Shown here piece by piece: positions 11,228 through 20,429 of a stretch of DNA of 64,000 nucleotides. The notes under the pieces are model-generated. The model worked only from the letters and a program-made list of their open reading frames with translations. It was not told the DNA's origin and ran no database searches. Where the stretch lies: contig NZ_LYPL01000001.1 of the NCBI RefSeq assembly GCF_001662075.1, positions 434,001 through 498,000 of the forward strand, given 5' to 3'. Source of the DNA: Rhizobium bangladeshense. GTDB taxonomy: Bacteria > Pseudomonadota > Alphaproteobacteria > Rhizobiales > Rhizobiaceae. Numbering within the stretch: the stretch's first letter is position 1; each line of letters opens with the position of its first letter. A program made the translations under genes and the position numbers.

Positions 11228-11698
11228 CTAACTGCATCCGTTTACTCCCCGCGCCCAGTCGCCTTCGTAAGAAATGACCTCGCCATTGGAGAGACGCAGC
11301 CATGTGCTCCGTAGTTGATGTGTCGGAAAGCAGTTGCGGAGTGCCACGATCGTGACGCGATCTCCGACCTTCAGTCTATCTTCCAAATCATAGAACATGC
11401 GCACCGGCGAAAACTCAACAACACGTTCTGCCCCCACATCCTCTTGCCGTACCACCGGCGGTCCGAAATACTCATTTTTCCGGCCGAGCTCCCCGTCAGG
11501 AAGATCGCCGGAGTCGACGCGTACCGTTACAACCGGATGAGGTGGACTGAATGCCGTCGCCGTCACCTCCCCCACCAAGACGATCGGAACCGACGCGTCG
11601 TACTTACCTGTTACCCCATGATGAGCCAGCGCGCCGCCGCTCAACGCGAGAATGACCGCGACTGCTCGCGACAGAATTCGGCCCGATCGCTTCAGCAT
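11228..11698 (-). CDS. Exported protein of the DUF6152 type
   Basis: A 156-residue protein with an N-terminal signal peptide (ILSRAVAVILALSGGALA, cleavage probably after ALA) followed by HHG and the sequence VLVGEVTATAFSPPHPVVTVRV. This resembles DUF6152-type small periplasmic proteins, which start with a short HH motif and carry the pattern 'GxVxxxxxxxPHxxxxxxV'. The C terminus, with the pattern LKVGDRVTIVALRN, looks like a small beta-barrel. Base composition is less GC-biased at third positions than in murJ or mutS, in keeping with the accessory block. Function unknown; a second plausible reading is an orphan remnant of a larger exported-protein operon. Confidence 0.6.
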   Translation of the reverse strand: MLKRSGRILSRAVAVILALSGGALAHHGVTGKYDASVPIVLVGEVTATAFSPPHPVVTVRVDSGDLPDGELGRKNEYFGPPVVRQEDVGAERVVEFSPVRMFYDLEDRLKVGDRVTIVALRNCFPTHQLRSTWLRLSNGEVISYEGDWARGVNGCS

Positions 11699-11720
11699 TT
11701 AAAGATCCTTTCTCGGATGA

Positions 11721-11802
11721 TCTACAATATTTCTTCGATGCGGATGGGCGAGCGGCGAACCCGGATGCCAGTTGCGTGATAGAGAGCATTGGCAACGGCC
11801 GC
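11721..11802 (-). pseudogene. C-terminal remnant of a molybdopterin-binding hydroxylase large subunit
   Basis: On the minus strand the last 26 codons before the TAG at 11721 read AAVANALYHATGIRVRRSPI followed by RIEEIL. This is the typical C-terminal end of xanthine-dehydrogenase-family (isoquinoline oxidoreductase-like) large subunits. The frame is closed by a stop just upstream (11803-11805) and the preceding residues do not look like this family, so only the tail survives. It is evidence of gene decay in this block. Nothing else convincing lies in 11803-12014. Confidence 0.55.
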
Positions 11803-12014
11803 TCAATGATAGATGTCAGACACTCCCGGGCATAAAGGCCGGCAAGTTTCAAGACTTGCCCGCCGATGTACAAAGCTTGTTCAATTCTGCGGATCTTCCC
11901 GACCGCAGTTGGTCGGGCGGCCGGAACCTGTTCTGGCTATTCGGCCATCGTCAAGTTCTCTCCGCCTGCGTATGTGCGAACGTACAGGCCAATGAATCGC
12001 GTTTTGGCGGCCGC

Positions 12015-12152
12015 TCAGGCCGTCGTGGAAATCATTGCCAAACCGACTCCGGCGATCAAGACGAAGAGCAGGATGTCGGCCAGCAAGCCCCGGCCCACGC
12101 CGTACGCAGTGAAATGCAACCGGCTAATGTATTCCTCGCTGTGATTTTCCAT
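12015..12152 (-). CDS. Possible small single-pass membrane protein, 45 residues
   Basis: Begins MENHSEEYISRLHFTAYG, then a hydrophobic segment GLLADILLFVLIAGVGLAMI, and ends at a TGA at 12015. AGAGGA lies eight bases before the ATG, which favours translation. The soluble head plus one membrane helix is a plausible small protein, but I know no family. The following 316 bases (12153-12468, up to the histidine kinase stop) contain no supported gene. Confidence 0.35.
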   Translation of the reverse strand: MENHSEEYISRLHFTAYGVGRGLLADILLFVLIAGVGLAMISTTA

Positions 12153-12468
12153 GGCGGCTTCCTCTAATCTCCAGTGGATTTTTAACGAAGCGTCGGCCGG
12201 GCGTACCCTTTCGTTATCGGCTCCGATTTCGACTGGAGGAAGCCTAACGCGACTGTGTCGCAGGAATGTCCCGGCAGAAGCTCGAACTGTAATGAAATGT
12301 ATCGAGATGTCGCGGCTGCCGCGGAGTTGAACGCCGGAGACCGAGTGTGCGCCTTTGCGCGACTTGAGCCAAGCTTGGGCGCCAACTCAAGCGCGAGATA
12401 CTTTCATCGTCTTCTGCCCGCAAAGGCATAGGAAAATGCGGCTACGGTTCCTTGGGAGCGATTCGCGA

Positions 12469-13983
12469 TCAAGGAGAGACCGGATCCACTCGTCGCCCAC
12501 GGCGCGATCGCGCGACCGCCGCTCTCAAGCTCCATCGTTTTGCTCTGCGTGTTCGCTCTGCCTCACCTTCAGCATAGAGCGGAAGCGAGATAACAGTTCG
12601 CAATCCATTGTCTCTTGAGACGAAGACGATGTCGCCGCCGTGCTGCCGGGCGACTGCTCTGGCAATTGCAAGGCCAAGCCCGATACCACCAGTCTGCTTA
12701 TTTCGGGATGCTTCTAATCGGAAGAATGGCGCGAAGACCTTCTCTCTCATATCGTTGGGGATTCCTGGCCCGCGATCGTCGATGACAATATCCACGGTAG
12801 CTCCCGTTTGAAGAATGAATACCTTGGCTTCGCCGCCGTATCGGACTGCATTTTCGACGATGTTTCGAACCGCCCGTCTAAGTCCGTCCGGCCGACACCG
12901 ATAAGTTATCTTGTCGGTGCGGACGAACGTCACCGGATGGCCCAGATCCTCCTGATCATCGCATATGCTGCCGACCAGTGCTTCCAGCTGAATCGGACGG
13001 GTTTCTTCCGCCGTGGACTCGCCCCGGGCGAACGAGATTGCGGCCTCAGTCATGTTCTGAAGCTCTTCGATGGTCGTCAACATTTTTCGCTGGATCTCTT
13101 CGTCTTTGACAAACTCTGCTCTCAAGCGCAGAGAGGTCAGCGGGGTGCGCAGGTCGTGACCGATCGCGGCCAGCATTTTTGTTCTGTCATCGATGAACCG
13201 ATGCAGACGCGCCTGCATCTGGTTGAACGCGGAGGCCGTGCGCCGGACCTCTTCCGGGCCCTTTTCCTCCAAAGGGGGTAGGTTTTCGCCGCGACCGAGT
13301 GCCTCCGCAGCCCTGGCAAGGCTCTTAAGCGGGCGGGCGATGCGGTTTCCTATCAAAACCCCGATGATAGCAAGGACGACAGCGGTCAGAACAAGAGAAC
13401 GCAATGACGTCGACGTCCACCAACTACCTTGCTTCATGTAGAAGGCCGAGTTGAGATATCTGCCGTCATCCAGTCTGACCACCATGCCGTATCCGCGAGC
13501 TCCGTCAAAATAGACGTATTTTACCGGCTGGGGCAGCGCCCATAGCTCTTGATCAGGAGTCTTCCAATCTTCGCCCTGATTGGAAGATGCAACCTTCTTG
13601 GCGTTGGGAATCCGTGCGACTGCTGTGCCACCTTCGAAAACCCGAACCAGATCAACATAGTTCTCAAGCGGTCGACCAAATTGCCGCACGGCCTCCAATC
13701 GCCACGCGGGCGCCTCTGCCGCCTCACCATCGCTGATCCAAAATCTTGAATCTCCGGTTTCGCTGGCCGTCAGCACCTGCTGTCGGAACTGTGGAGCAGC
13801 CGCATTGACAAGAAGGGTCATCGTGCGAGCACGACTGAAAAACTCGCTTTTCGCGGCGGCATCCAATGCCTTAGAATGCTCTTTCCACGATATTACAAAC
13901 GTTATCGCCTGCGCGATCAGCAAAGCCGCAAGCGTAAAGCCGATGAACTGCGCAGCGAGGCTTCTCGTACAATTTCTTATCAT
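12469..13983 (-). CDS. Sensor histidine kinase with HAMP domain
   Basis: A 504-residue inner membrane kinase of the EnvZ/OmpR-partner class. Membrane helix about 12-32, periplasmic sensor region about 33-190, second helix about 193-212, HAMP, then the dimerisation/phosphoacceptor box GHDLRTPLTSLR with His276, and a C-terminal ATPase domain with NIVENAVRYG (N box), DDRGPGIP (G1) and GGIGLGLAIAR (G2). A basic tail (RRAKRWSLRAAVARSRRGRR) follows. It overlaps the response regulator gene by four bases, so they are coupled. The efflux genes immediately upstream on the same strand are the likely targets; the stimulus is unknown. Confidence 0.93.
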   Translation of the reverse strand: MIRNCTRSLAAQFIGFTLAALLIAQAITFVISWKEHSKALDAAAKSEFFSRARTMTLLVNAAAPQFRQQVLTASETGDSRFWISDGEAAEAPAWRLEAVRQFGRPLENYVDLVRVFEGGTAVARIPNAKKVASSNQGEDWKTPDQELWALPQPVKYVYFDGARGYGMVVRLDDGRYLNSAFYMKQGSWWTSTSLRSLVLTAVVLAIIGVLIGNRIARPLKSLARAAEALGRGENLPPLEEKGPEEVRRTASAFNQMQARLHRFIDDRTKMLAAIGHDLRTPLTSLRLRAEFVKDEEIQRKMLTTIEELQNMTEAAISFARGESTAEETRPIQLEALVGSICDDQEDLGHPVTFVRTDKITYRCRPDGLRRAVRNIVENAVRYGGEAKVFILQTGATVDIVIDDRGPGIPNDMREKVFAPFFRLEASRNKQTGGIGLGLAIARAVARQHGGDIVFVSRDNGLRTVISLPLYAEGEAERTRRAKRWSLRAAVARSRRGRRVDPVSP

Positions 13984-14699
13984 TCCAAAGATACCTCTGC
14001 CGACAGGCTGTATCCGCCGCCCCAGTGCGTCTTGATGATCGTCGGATTTTTAGGATTGTCTTCGATTTTTTTCCTCAATCGGCTGACCTGGTTATCGATG
14101 CTGCGATCAAAGATGTCGGCAGTCCGACCGACGGTCAGGTCGAGAAGCTGTTCTCGGCTCAAGACAAGTCCAGGCCGCTCGATGAAGACTTTCAACAGGC
14201 GGAATTCCGCTGAACTGAGGGAAATTCCGACGCCGTCCTGACCGGAAATCTCTTGCCGCCCGAGATTGACGCGCCACGGTCCGACACGGACGTTCTTCGA
14301 GCTGGCAACGCTGACCTGCAAAGCGGGATTGCCGGATCTGCGCAACACCGCCCGAATGCGAGCCAGCAGCTCCCTGGGGTTGAAAGGCTTCACGATGTAA
14401 TCGTCGGCGCCAAGTTCCAATCCGATGATCCTGTCCGTATCGTCCGCCATGGCCGTCAGGAAAATGATGGGAATGCCCGTCGATGCACGTAGTTGGCGGC
14501 ATACCGAAAGCCCATCGTCACCAGGCATCATCACATCGAGGACGACCAGGTCAGCGGCCTGCTTCTCGAGCAGGCGTCGTAGTGCCGCGCCGCTTTCCAC
14601 GGCACTGACTTTGTAGCCCTGCTGTTCAAGATATTGGCGAACGAGATCCCGTATATCGCCGTGATCATCAACAACCACTATGTGCGCGGTATCCTCCAT
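13980..14699 (-). CDS. OmpR-family response regulator
   Basis: A 239-residue DNA-binding response regulator. The receiver domain shows the acidic pair Asp11-Asp12, phosphoacceptor Asp55 in LVVLDVMMPG, and the conserved Lys in DYIVKPFNP. The C-terminal winged-helix domain has LSSAEFRLLKVFIERPG and ends VDNQ-type SIDNQVSRLRKKIEDNPK...IKTHWGGGYS. It is encoded directly before its kinase and downstream of an RND pump on the same strand; control of that pump is inferred from position only. The 285 bases between it and the RND gene hold no supported gene. Confidence 0.93.
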   Translation of the reverse strand: MEDTAHIVVVDDHGDIRDLVRQYLEQQGYKVSAVESGAALRRLLEKQAADLVVLDVMMPGDDGLSVCRQLRASTGIPIIFLTAMADDTDRIIGLELGADDYIVKPFNPRELLARIRAVLRRSGNPALQVSVASSKNVRVGPWRVNLGRQEISGQDGVGISLSSAEFRLLKVFIERPGLVLSREQLLDLTVGRTADIFDRSIDNQVSRLRKKIEDNPKNPTIIKTHWGGGYSLSAEVSLE

Positions 14700-14984
14700 C
14701 CTGGTATCCTCATTTCATCATGGACGATACATCAAAATAGCGGCCACTCGCAGCCGAAAAAGTGTATCAAAGTTTCACAGCTCGACGCCCGTCAAGAATG
14801 TGATCCGTACGGACATCGTTACGAAAGACGGCTTCACGGCACTTGCCGCCGAGGTCTTCGCCATGCTCAAGAAAGTTGGCCAGGACGCTGGTGCATGGGA
14901 CCCACCTGCAAGTGAGGAAGACAGGCGGCCAGGATGACCGCCACGGTTAAAAAGCGCATGTCACAATAGGCTTGGATATTGATC

Positions 14985-17900
14985 CTATTCTGCCGGGACG
15001 TCCGCCGCCAACTGAGAATGGGGTGATCTCGGCGTTCTGATTCCGGCCAGCGCTCGTGTTGCGACGTAGAGTACGGGGATCAAGAATATGCCAAGGAGCG
15101 TAGCGGAAATCATCCCACCCATCACTCCGATGCCAATTGAATTTTGACTACCGGCGCCGGCGCCGGAGGCGGTTGCCAAGGGCAGGACCCCCAAGATGAA
15201 AGCGAAGGAGGTCATCAGGATCGGCCGCAGGCGTTGACGAGAAGCCTCGAGTGTCGCTTCAACAAGACCCTTGCCCTTCGATTCCTCCGCAGTCGCAAAC
15301 TCGACGATCAGGATCGCGTTTTTTGCTGTGAGACCGATTGTCGTGAGTAGCCCAACCTTAAAGTAAACGTCGTTCAGCTGCCCAAATTGCGTCGCTGCGA
15401 CCAGTGCTCCCAGAATGCCCACCGGAACTGAAAGCATGACGGAAAACGGTATCGTCCAGCTTTCATAAAGTGCAGCTAGGGCTAGGAAAACGACGAGTAC
15501 AGAGACGATGTAAAGCTGAAGTGCCTGGTTTCCGGCAAGCCGTTCCTCAGCTGATAGACCGGTCCATTGGTGGGAGAACCCCGCTGGCAAATCATCGACC
15601 ATGCGATCGATCTCCTGCATAGCTTGACCTGAGCTCACTCCGGTTGAGGGGGAACCCTGAAGCTGGACTGCTGAGACGCCGTTATATCGCTCCAGTCTCG
15701 GTGAGCCGAAGCCCCAGTGCCCGGTCGATAAGGACGACAGGGGGACCATTTCACCTAGATTATTGCGGATATGCCAACGCTCGAAATCCTCAGGCTGCAT
15801 GCGAAATTCAGCATCAGACTGCACATACACGCGCTTTACGCGACCGCGATCCAGGAAGTCATTTACGTATGTGCCTCCCCAAGCCGAAGACAATGTCGTG
15901 TCGATATCCGAGAGGTTAATGCCCAATGCGCTCGCGCGGTCCCGATCGATGGAGACTGAATATTGGGGAGTGTCGTCCTGTCCGTTCGGACGTGTACCCG
16001 TCAATCGTTCGTTTCGCGTCGCGGCGCCCAATAATTGGTTTCGGGCTGCCATGAGGGCCTCGTGTCCCGCGTTCCCAGTGTCGCGGAGAAAGAGATCAAA
16101 GCCGCTATTGTTGCCGAAACCTGGGATAGCAGGAGGAGCAAGTGCGACCACGCGACCATCGGATATCTTCGCGAAAGCGGCCATAGCGCGTTGTGCAATC
16201 GCTGCCGCCGAGGATTCCGGGGTTTGCCTTTGCTCAAAGTCTTTAAGCGCCACAAACACGGTTGCCACGTTCTGCCCTTGCCCGCCAAAACTGAAGCCAA
16301 CCGAGCCGAATATGCCCTCCACGTAGTCACGTTCGTTCGTCAGATAATGTTCGATCACCTGATCAAGGACTCGCCGAGTCCGGTCAGCCGTTGCGCCCGG
16401 TGGCAGCTGAACCGCGGTTACAAGGCGTCCTTGATCCTCCTCGGGCAGGAAAGCGGAAGGCAGCCTTGTGAACAAAACACCAACTGCAACCGAGATCACG
16501 ATGATCATTACGACGCCAGCGGCAATGCGGCGAAGCAGGAGTGCGGTGGTACGCTGATAGACGTTCGTGAAGCTCAAGAAGCCTGCATTGAACCAGCGAA
16601 ATGGTGCAGCCCTGGTTGATCCATGCGTCGGCCTGAGGAGCGATGCGCAGAGAGCTGGCGTGAGCACCAATGCAACAAGAACAGACAGGATCATCGCCGT
16701 GACAATAGTCACTGAAAACTGCCGGTAGATGATGCCGACGGAGCCGGAGAAGAAGGCCATTGGAATAAACACAGCGGCCAGAACGGTTGTTATCCCTATC
16801 AGGGCGCTGCTGATCTCGCCCATTGACTTGATCGTCGCCTCGCGTGGGCCGAGGTCCTCTTCCTCCATCACCCGCTCGACGTTCTCGACGACAACGATGG
16901 CGTCGTCCACCAGAAGGCCAATCGCCAACACCATTCCGAACATTGTCAGCGTGTTGATGGAATAGCCGAGTAGCCCCAGAACGGCGAACGTTCCGAGCAG
17001 CACAACAGGAATGGCCAACGTCGGAATGATCGTGGCCCTTATATTCTGCAAAAACACATACATGACGACGAAGACGAGAAGGACGGCTTCGATCAGGGTC
17101 ACCACCACGCCCTCGATCGACAATCGGACGAAAGGCGATGTGTCGAATGGGTAATGGACTTCGACATTCGCAGGAAAATTCACCCGTTGCCGCTCGATCT
17201 CGGCGCGAATGCCCTCCGCCGTCTCCAGCGCATTCGCTCCGGACGTTAATCTGAAACCAATTCCTGCGGCTGGTTTGCCGCTGTACGTACTCGAGTTGGT
17301 GTAGCTCTCGGCTCCGAGTTCGACCGTTGCAACGTCATTAAGGCGGGTGACCGAGCCGTCTGCGGCGCTATCCAGAATGATTGCCTCGAACTGCTCGACG
17401 GTTTGCAAACGACTGCCTGCCGTGACCGTCGCATTGAGTTGCTGACCCCGGCGTTGCGGTAGAGCACCGAGCTGTCCAGCGGAAACCTGCGTGTTTTGCG
17501 CGCGTACAGCTTGTGTTACATCGCTCACCATCAAACCGTGCTGAGCCAACTTGTCGGGATCAATCCAAATCCGCATCGCGTAACGGTCCGATCCAAGCAG
17601 CCGTGCCTCCCCTACGCCTGGCACCCGTCTGAGCGTGTCCATGAGCGATGTATCGATGAAGTCGGCGATATCGTTGCCATTGAGACCGCCGTCGGTCGAG
17701 GCAAGGGCAGCAATCAGGAAGAAGCTCGCAGTCGACTTTGAGACTGTCAGTCCGCTATCGAGAACCTCCTGCGGCAAGCGCGCTTCAACGAGCTGAAGGT
17801 TGTTTTGAACCTGCATCTGCGCCACGTCAGGGTCGGCTTCGCTGGTAAAAGTCAGCGTGATCGAAGCCTCACCGGTCGCTGTAGAGTTCGATGAAATGTA

Positions 17901-18128
17901 ATCGACGCTGTCGATCCCGGTCATCCCCTGCTCGATCACCTTCGTGACCGAGTCCTCAACTGTCCTGGCATCAGCTCCAGGATAATTTGCGGTGATGCGA
18001 ACGGCAGTCGGCGCGATTTGGGGATATTGGGATATCGACAATGTCGGGATCGACAAAGCCCCCACCATCATGATCGCTATAGCAAGGACGAAGGCAAAGA
18101 TAGGTCGTTCGATGAAAAAACGGGACAT
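14985..18128 (-). CDS. RND multidrug efflux permease (HAE1/AcrB type)
   Basis: A 1047-residue inner membrane proton-driven pump subunit of the AcrB/MexB group. It begins SRFFIERPIFAFVLAIAIM, has two large periplasmic loops, 12 membrane helices and the proton-relay acidic pair in LLVDDAIVVVENVER. Near the end GLTAKNAILIVEFA carries the conserved Lys. The adaptor gene lies 13 bases upstream on the same strand. No outer membrane channel gene is present here, so a TolC homologue encoded elsewhere is presumably shared. Substrate range cannot be read from the sequence; export of drugs, bile-like compounds or plant phenolics is typical. Confidence 0.95.
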   Translation of the reverse strand: MSRFFIERPIFAFVLAIAIMMVGALSIPTLSISQYPQIAPTAVRITANYPGADARTVEDSVTKVIEQGMTGIDSVDYISSNSTATGEASITLTFTSEADPDVAQMQVQNNLQLVEARLPQEVLDSGLTVSKSTASFFLIAALASTDGGLNGNDIADFIDTSLMDTLRRVPGVGEARLLGSDRYAMRIWIDPDKLAQHGLMVSDVTQAVRAQNTQVSAGQLGALPQRRGQQLNATVTAGSRLQTVEQFEAIILDSAADGSVTRLNDVATVELGAESYTNSSTYSGKPAAGIGFRLTSGANALETAEGIRAEIERQRVNFPANVEVHYPFDTSPFVRLSIEGVVVTLIEAVLLVFVVMYVFLQNIRATIIPTLAIPVVLLGTFAVLGLLGYSINTLTMFGMVLAIGLLVDDAIVVVENVERVMEEEDLGPREATIKSMGEISSALIGITTVLAAVFIPMAFFSGSVGIIYRQFSVTIVTAMILSVLVALVLTPALCASLLRPTHGSTRAAPFRWFNAGFLSFTNVYQRTTALLLRRIAAGVVMIIVISVAVGVLFTRLPSAFLPEEDQGRLVTAVQLPPGATADRTRRVLDQVIEHYLTNERDYVEGIFGSVGFSFGGQGQNVATVFVALKDFEQRQTPESSAAAIAQRAMAAFAKISDGRVVALAPPAIPGFGNNSGFDLFLRDTGNAGHEALMAARNQLLGAATRNERLTGTRPNGQDDTPQYSVSIDRDRASALGINLSDIDTTLSSAWGGTYVNDFLDRGRVKRVYVQSDAEFRMQPEDFERWHIRNNLGEMVPLSSLSTGHWGFGSPRLERYNGVSAVQLQGSPSTGVSSGQAMQEIDRMVDDLPAGFSHQWTGLSAEERLAGNQALQLYIVSVLVVFLALAALYESWTIPFSVMLSVPVGILGALVAATQFGQLNDVYFKVGLLTTIGLTAKNAILIVEFATAEESKGKGLVEATLEASRQRLRPILMTSFAFILGVLPLATASGAGAGSQNSIGIGVMGGMISATLLGIFLIPVLYVATRALAGIRTPRSPHSQLAADVPAE

Positions 18129-18141
18129 GGCCGGAATGATC

Positions 18142-19437
18142 CTACTGAAGCGACGGGGTCAGTGTGCCGGCGAGAGCCTGCGCCTCGCGTCTTGGCTCCG
18201 GCGATGACGCAGAAGCTTCCGCTGCATCTCGCACCTCACCCGTTTCATCTTCGACCACCACAACCTTCGTCCGGACCTGCTGTCCCACTCCGGCTCGCTG
18301 AAAACCCTCAACGATGACGCGATCTCCCTCGGCCACACCATCGGTGACGAGCCAGCTGTTTCCGATGGCGCGATCAACGCTGAGGACACGCTCTTCGACC
18401 TTCATCTCGTCGGTGACGAACTTAGCGGTGGCTTGTCCCCGCGGATTGCGGGAGACGGCTCGTTGCGGTACGAGGAAACTGTTTTCGACGAAGCCTTCTT
18501 CAATCAGTGCACGCACATACATGCCCGGCATCAAGATGCCGTTCGGGTTGGGGAAAACAGCACGCAACGAGACCATGCCTGTCGACTGCGAAACCGCCGA
18601 CCCTAGAAACTGCAGCTTGCCGGGATGAGGGTAGCGCGAGCCGTCCTCGAGCTTGAGCTCGACCGTTACAAATTCGCCGTTTGATTTGACGCTGTTGGAT
18701 GTGCGCGCCTTGTTCAGCGCCAAGAGGCTGGCACTTGAGCGCACAAGATCGACATTGATGATATCGTGCTGACGAATGACGGTCAGGGGCTGCGCCTGGT
18801 CCCGCGTGACAAGCGCGCCTTGCGTGACGTTAGAGGCATCCACACGCCCGGCGATTGGTGCCACAATCGTCGTATAGCCAAGTTCGATACGCGCCGTTTC
18901 CAATGCCGCTGCCGCCGCTGCGACGTCCGCCTCTGCTTGAAGCAACTGAGTGCGGGCCTCGTCCAGATCCTGCTGGCTGACAGCATCATTGATGCTCAGC
19001 CTTCGGTAACGATCAAACCTGGCGCGAGCGCTGGGGACAGCGCTCTCGGCCCGGCGTAGGGCAGCCTGTGCGTTTCGGTAGTTGGCTTCGAAGGACGTCG
19101 GGTCGAGTTCGTACAATATATCGCCAGCTTTGACGACGCTGCCTTCTTCAAACACACGGCGGCGGATGGTGCCGGTCACCCGGGGCCTGACCTCGGAGAT
19201 GACATGGGCGCTTGTTCTTCCCGGCAATTCGCGCGTGAGCGTCACCACCTGCTGCTCCAGTGTCTGGACGCTTACTTGCGGCTCCTGGCCCGTTCCCGAT
19301 TGCTGAGCCGCGACGTCAGCGTAAAAGGCAGCCACCACAAGGGCACCGCATAGACCAACGACCATTCGAAAGGAGACTTCTCGGTAACGTCGCATCATTT
19401 GAAACACCATCGTGCAAAAGGTCATTTGCGGCGGCAA
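18142..19437 (-). CDS. RND efflux periplasmic adaptor subunit
   Basis: Membrane-fusion protein bridging the RND permease to an outer membrane channel. The 431 residues include an N-terminal hydrophobic export segment (VVGLCGALVVAAFYADVAAQ), two lipoyl half-motifs (ISEVRPRVTGTIRRRVFEEG and YTTIVAPIAGRVD), a coiled-coil hairpin between them, a beta-barrel and a membrane-proximal domain. The first 15 to 26 residues lack family similarity and no strong ribosome site precedes the first ATG, so translation may begin at one of the later ATGs (for example 19392 or 19362). There is no lipoprotein lipobox. It is the first gene of the efflux operon. Confidence 0.92.
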   Translation of the reverse strand: MPPQMTFCTMVFQMMRRYREVSFRMVVGLCGALVVAAFYADVAAQQSGTGQEPQVSVQTLEQQVVTLTRELPGRTSAHVISEVRPRVTGTIRRRVFEEGSVVKAGDILYELDPTSFEANYRNAQAALRRAESAVPSARARFDRYRRLSINDAVSQQDLDEARTQLLQAEADVAAAAAALETARIELGYTTIVAPIAGRVDASNVTQGALVTRDQAQPLTVIRQHDIINVDLVRSSASLLALNKARTSNSVKSNGEFVTVELKLEDGSRYPHPGKLQFLGSAVSQSTGMVSLRAVFPNPNGILMPGMYVRALIEEGFVENSFLVPQRAVSRNPRGQATAKFVTDEMKVEERVLSVDRAIGNSWLVTDGVAEGDRVIVEGFQRAGVGQQVRTKVVVVEDETGEVRDAAEASASSPEPRREAQALAGTLTPSLQ

Positions 19438-19602
19438 AAACCCGCCAAACGCGCCCTGCGGACGTTCGGCGGAACTTAATGGGGAGTTGTCGTGCGGCTA
19501 TGCCGCAAATCCCTCAAAATGTATCAATCTGTAATTCGCCCGTCGCATCGGGAGCTGGGGAAATTCGATGCGATGTCACACAGGGCACATCTAGCAACGC
19601 TT

Positions 19603-19794
19603 TCACTGACCTGTATTGTCATTTCGTAAGTGACGAAGGAGTTGGTCCGAAGTGCCGGATCGCTGTTGGGCAACTTGCAGGAGTTGTTGTGCCGCCTTGA
19701 GGGCGGCCTCATCATTCAAGCTGAGGTTGTTGTCCTCACAGAAGATGGTCAGAGCCCGTTTGGCCTCGCGGAGCTGCCAAAGTCCAAGAGACAT
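19603..19794 (-). CDS. Small hypothetical protein, 63 residues
   Basis: Starts MSLGLWQLREAKRALTIFCE at an ATG preceded by GGAG at seven bases, which favours this start over an in-frame ATG 39 bases upstream. The protein is short, soluble and helical (DEAALKAAQQLLQVAQQRSG). It reads towards the efflux operon but is separated from it by 165 bases. No family recognised. Ribosome site and composition make a real gene likely; an anti-sigma-type or regulatory peptide is one possibility, unsupported. Confidence 0.5.
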   Translation of the reverse strand: MSLGLWQLREAKRALTIFCEDNNLSLNDEAALKAAQQLLQVAQQRSGTSDQLLRHLRNDNTGQ

Positions 19795-19983
19795 TTTCTT
19801 TCTCCAGGTTGTTTCCTTCCTCGATAGTGGCATCGCGATGTCACCTGGATGTGCCGAAGATGTAACAAGTGATGCCGGACAGTGACCCTCCAGGCCAGGC
19901 GGAGGGCTTTTGACTCAGTCGCAGCGAAAACGAGGCAGGCGATGTGCGGTCTGTTGTTGACCGCTCGTCGGGTCGAGAGCACC

Positions 19984-20340
19984 TAGAGCTTTTCCGGGTT
20001 AGATTGAAGCATTCTGTTGGCTCAAACGGGGGCGGATGGTCGACCGGCTGGCGCGCGTCGTAGCCCAGCTCTACGGCCAAGCCGGCCGGCCGATCAGCCG
20101 GCCCCGTTTGAGCCAACCCTGCCGCAGATTTGCCCAGCAAATCTGCAAGACTTGAAAATCGCCGGACGCACTGATCGCTTCGCCATGGCGAAGCGGTGCG
20201 GCCGGTGGGCCGGGCATCTCTAGCCAGGATCAAAGGCGATCGGCTCGGACGTACCTAGGGGTATGCCCGTCGCCAATCGCCTTTGCCCTGACGAAACCCT
20301 GCTCCGGCAGAACGCTTCAATCTAACCCGGAAAAGCTCTA
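19984..20340. repeat. MITE-like palindromic element, copy A
   Basis: A 357-bp non-coding element bounded by terminal inverted repeats of 33 bases with one mismatch (outer end TAGAGCTTTTCCGGGTTAG). TA dinucleotides sit at both borders, as in target duplications of IS630/Tc1-mariner elements. It contains nested palindromes (GGCTCAAACG/CGTTTGAGCC, GCAGATTTG/CAAATCTGC, CTTCGCCATGGCGAAG). A second, nearly identical copy lies at 34251-34597. Copy A has an extra stretch of about a dozen bases in the first internal palindrome. No transposase is encoded, so it would need to be moved in trans. Confidence 0.8.
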
Positions 20341-20429
20341 GCAGCGCGTCGTATCGCGCGGCGGTGAATGCGGCTTCCAGCCGCGTTCCTCTAGCGGCGC
20401 TATCTCCATTGCAAGCAAGAACACGTCCG

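Noticed and set aside
14680-14937. An 85-codon plus-strand ORF between the response regulator and RND genes
   Set aside because: It overlaps the regulator start, has no ribosome site and no recognisable domain. The second half (DIVTKDGFTALAAEVFAML) looks protein-like and may be a fragment, but support is too thin.
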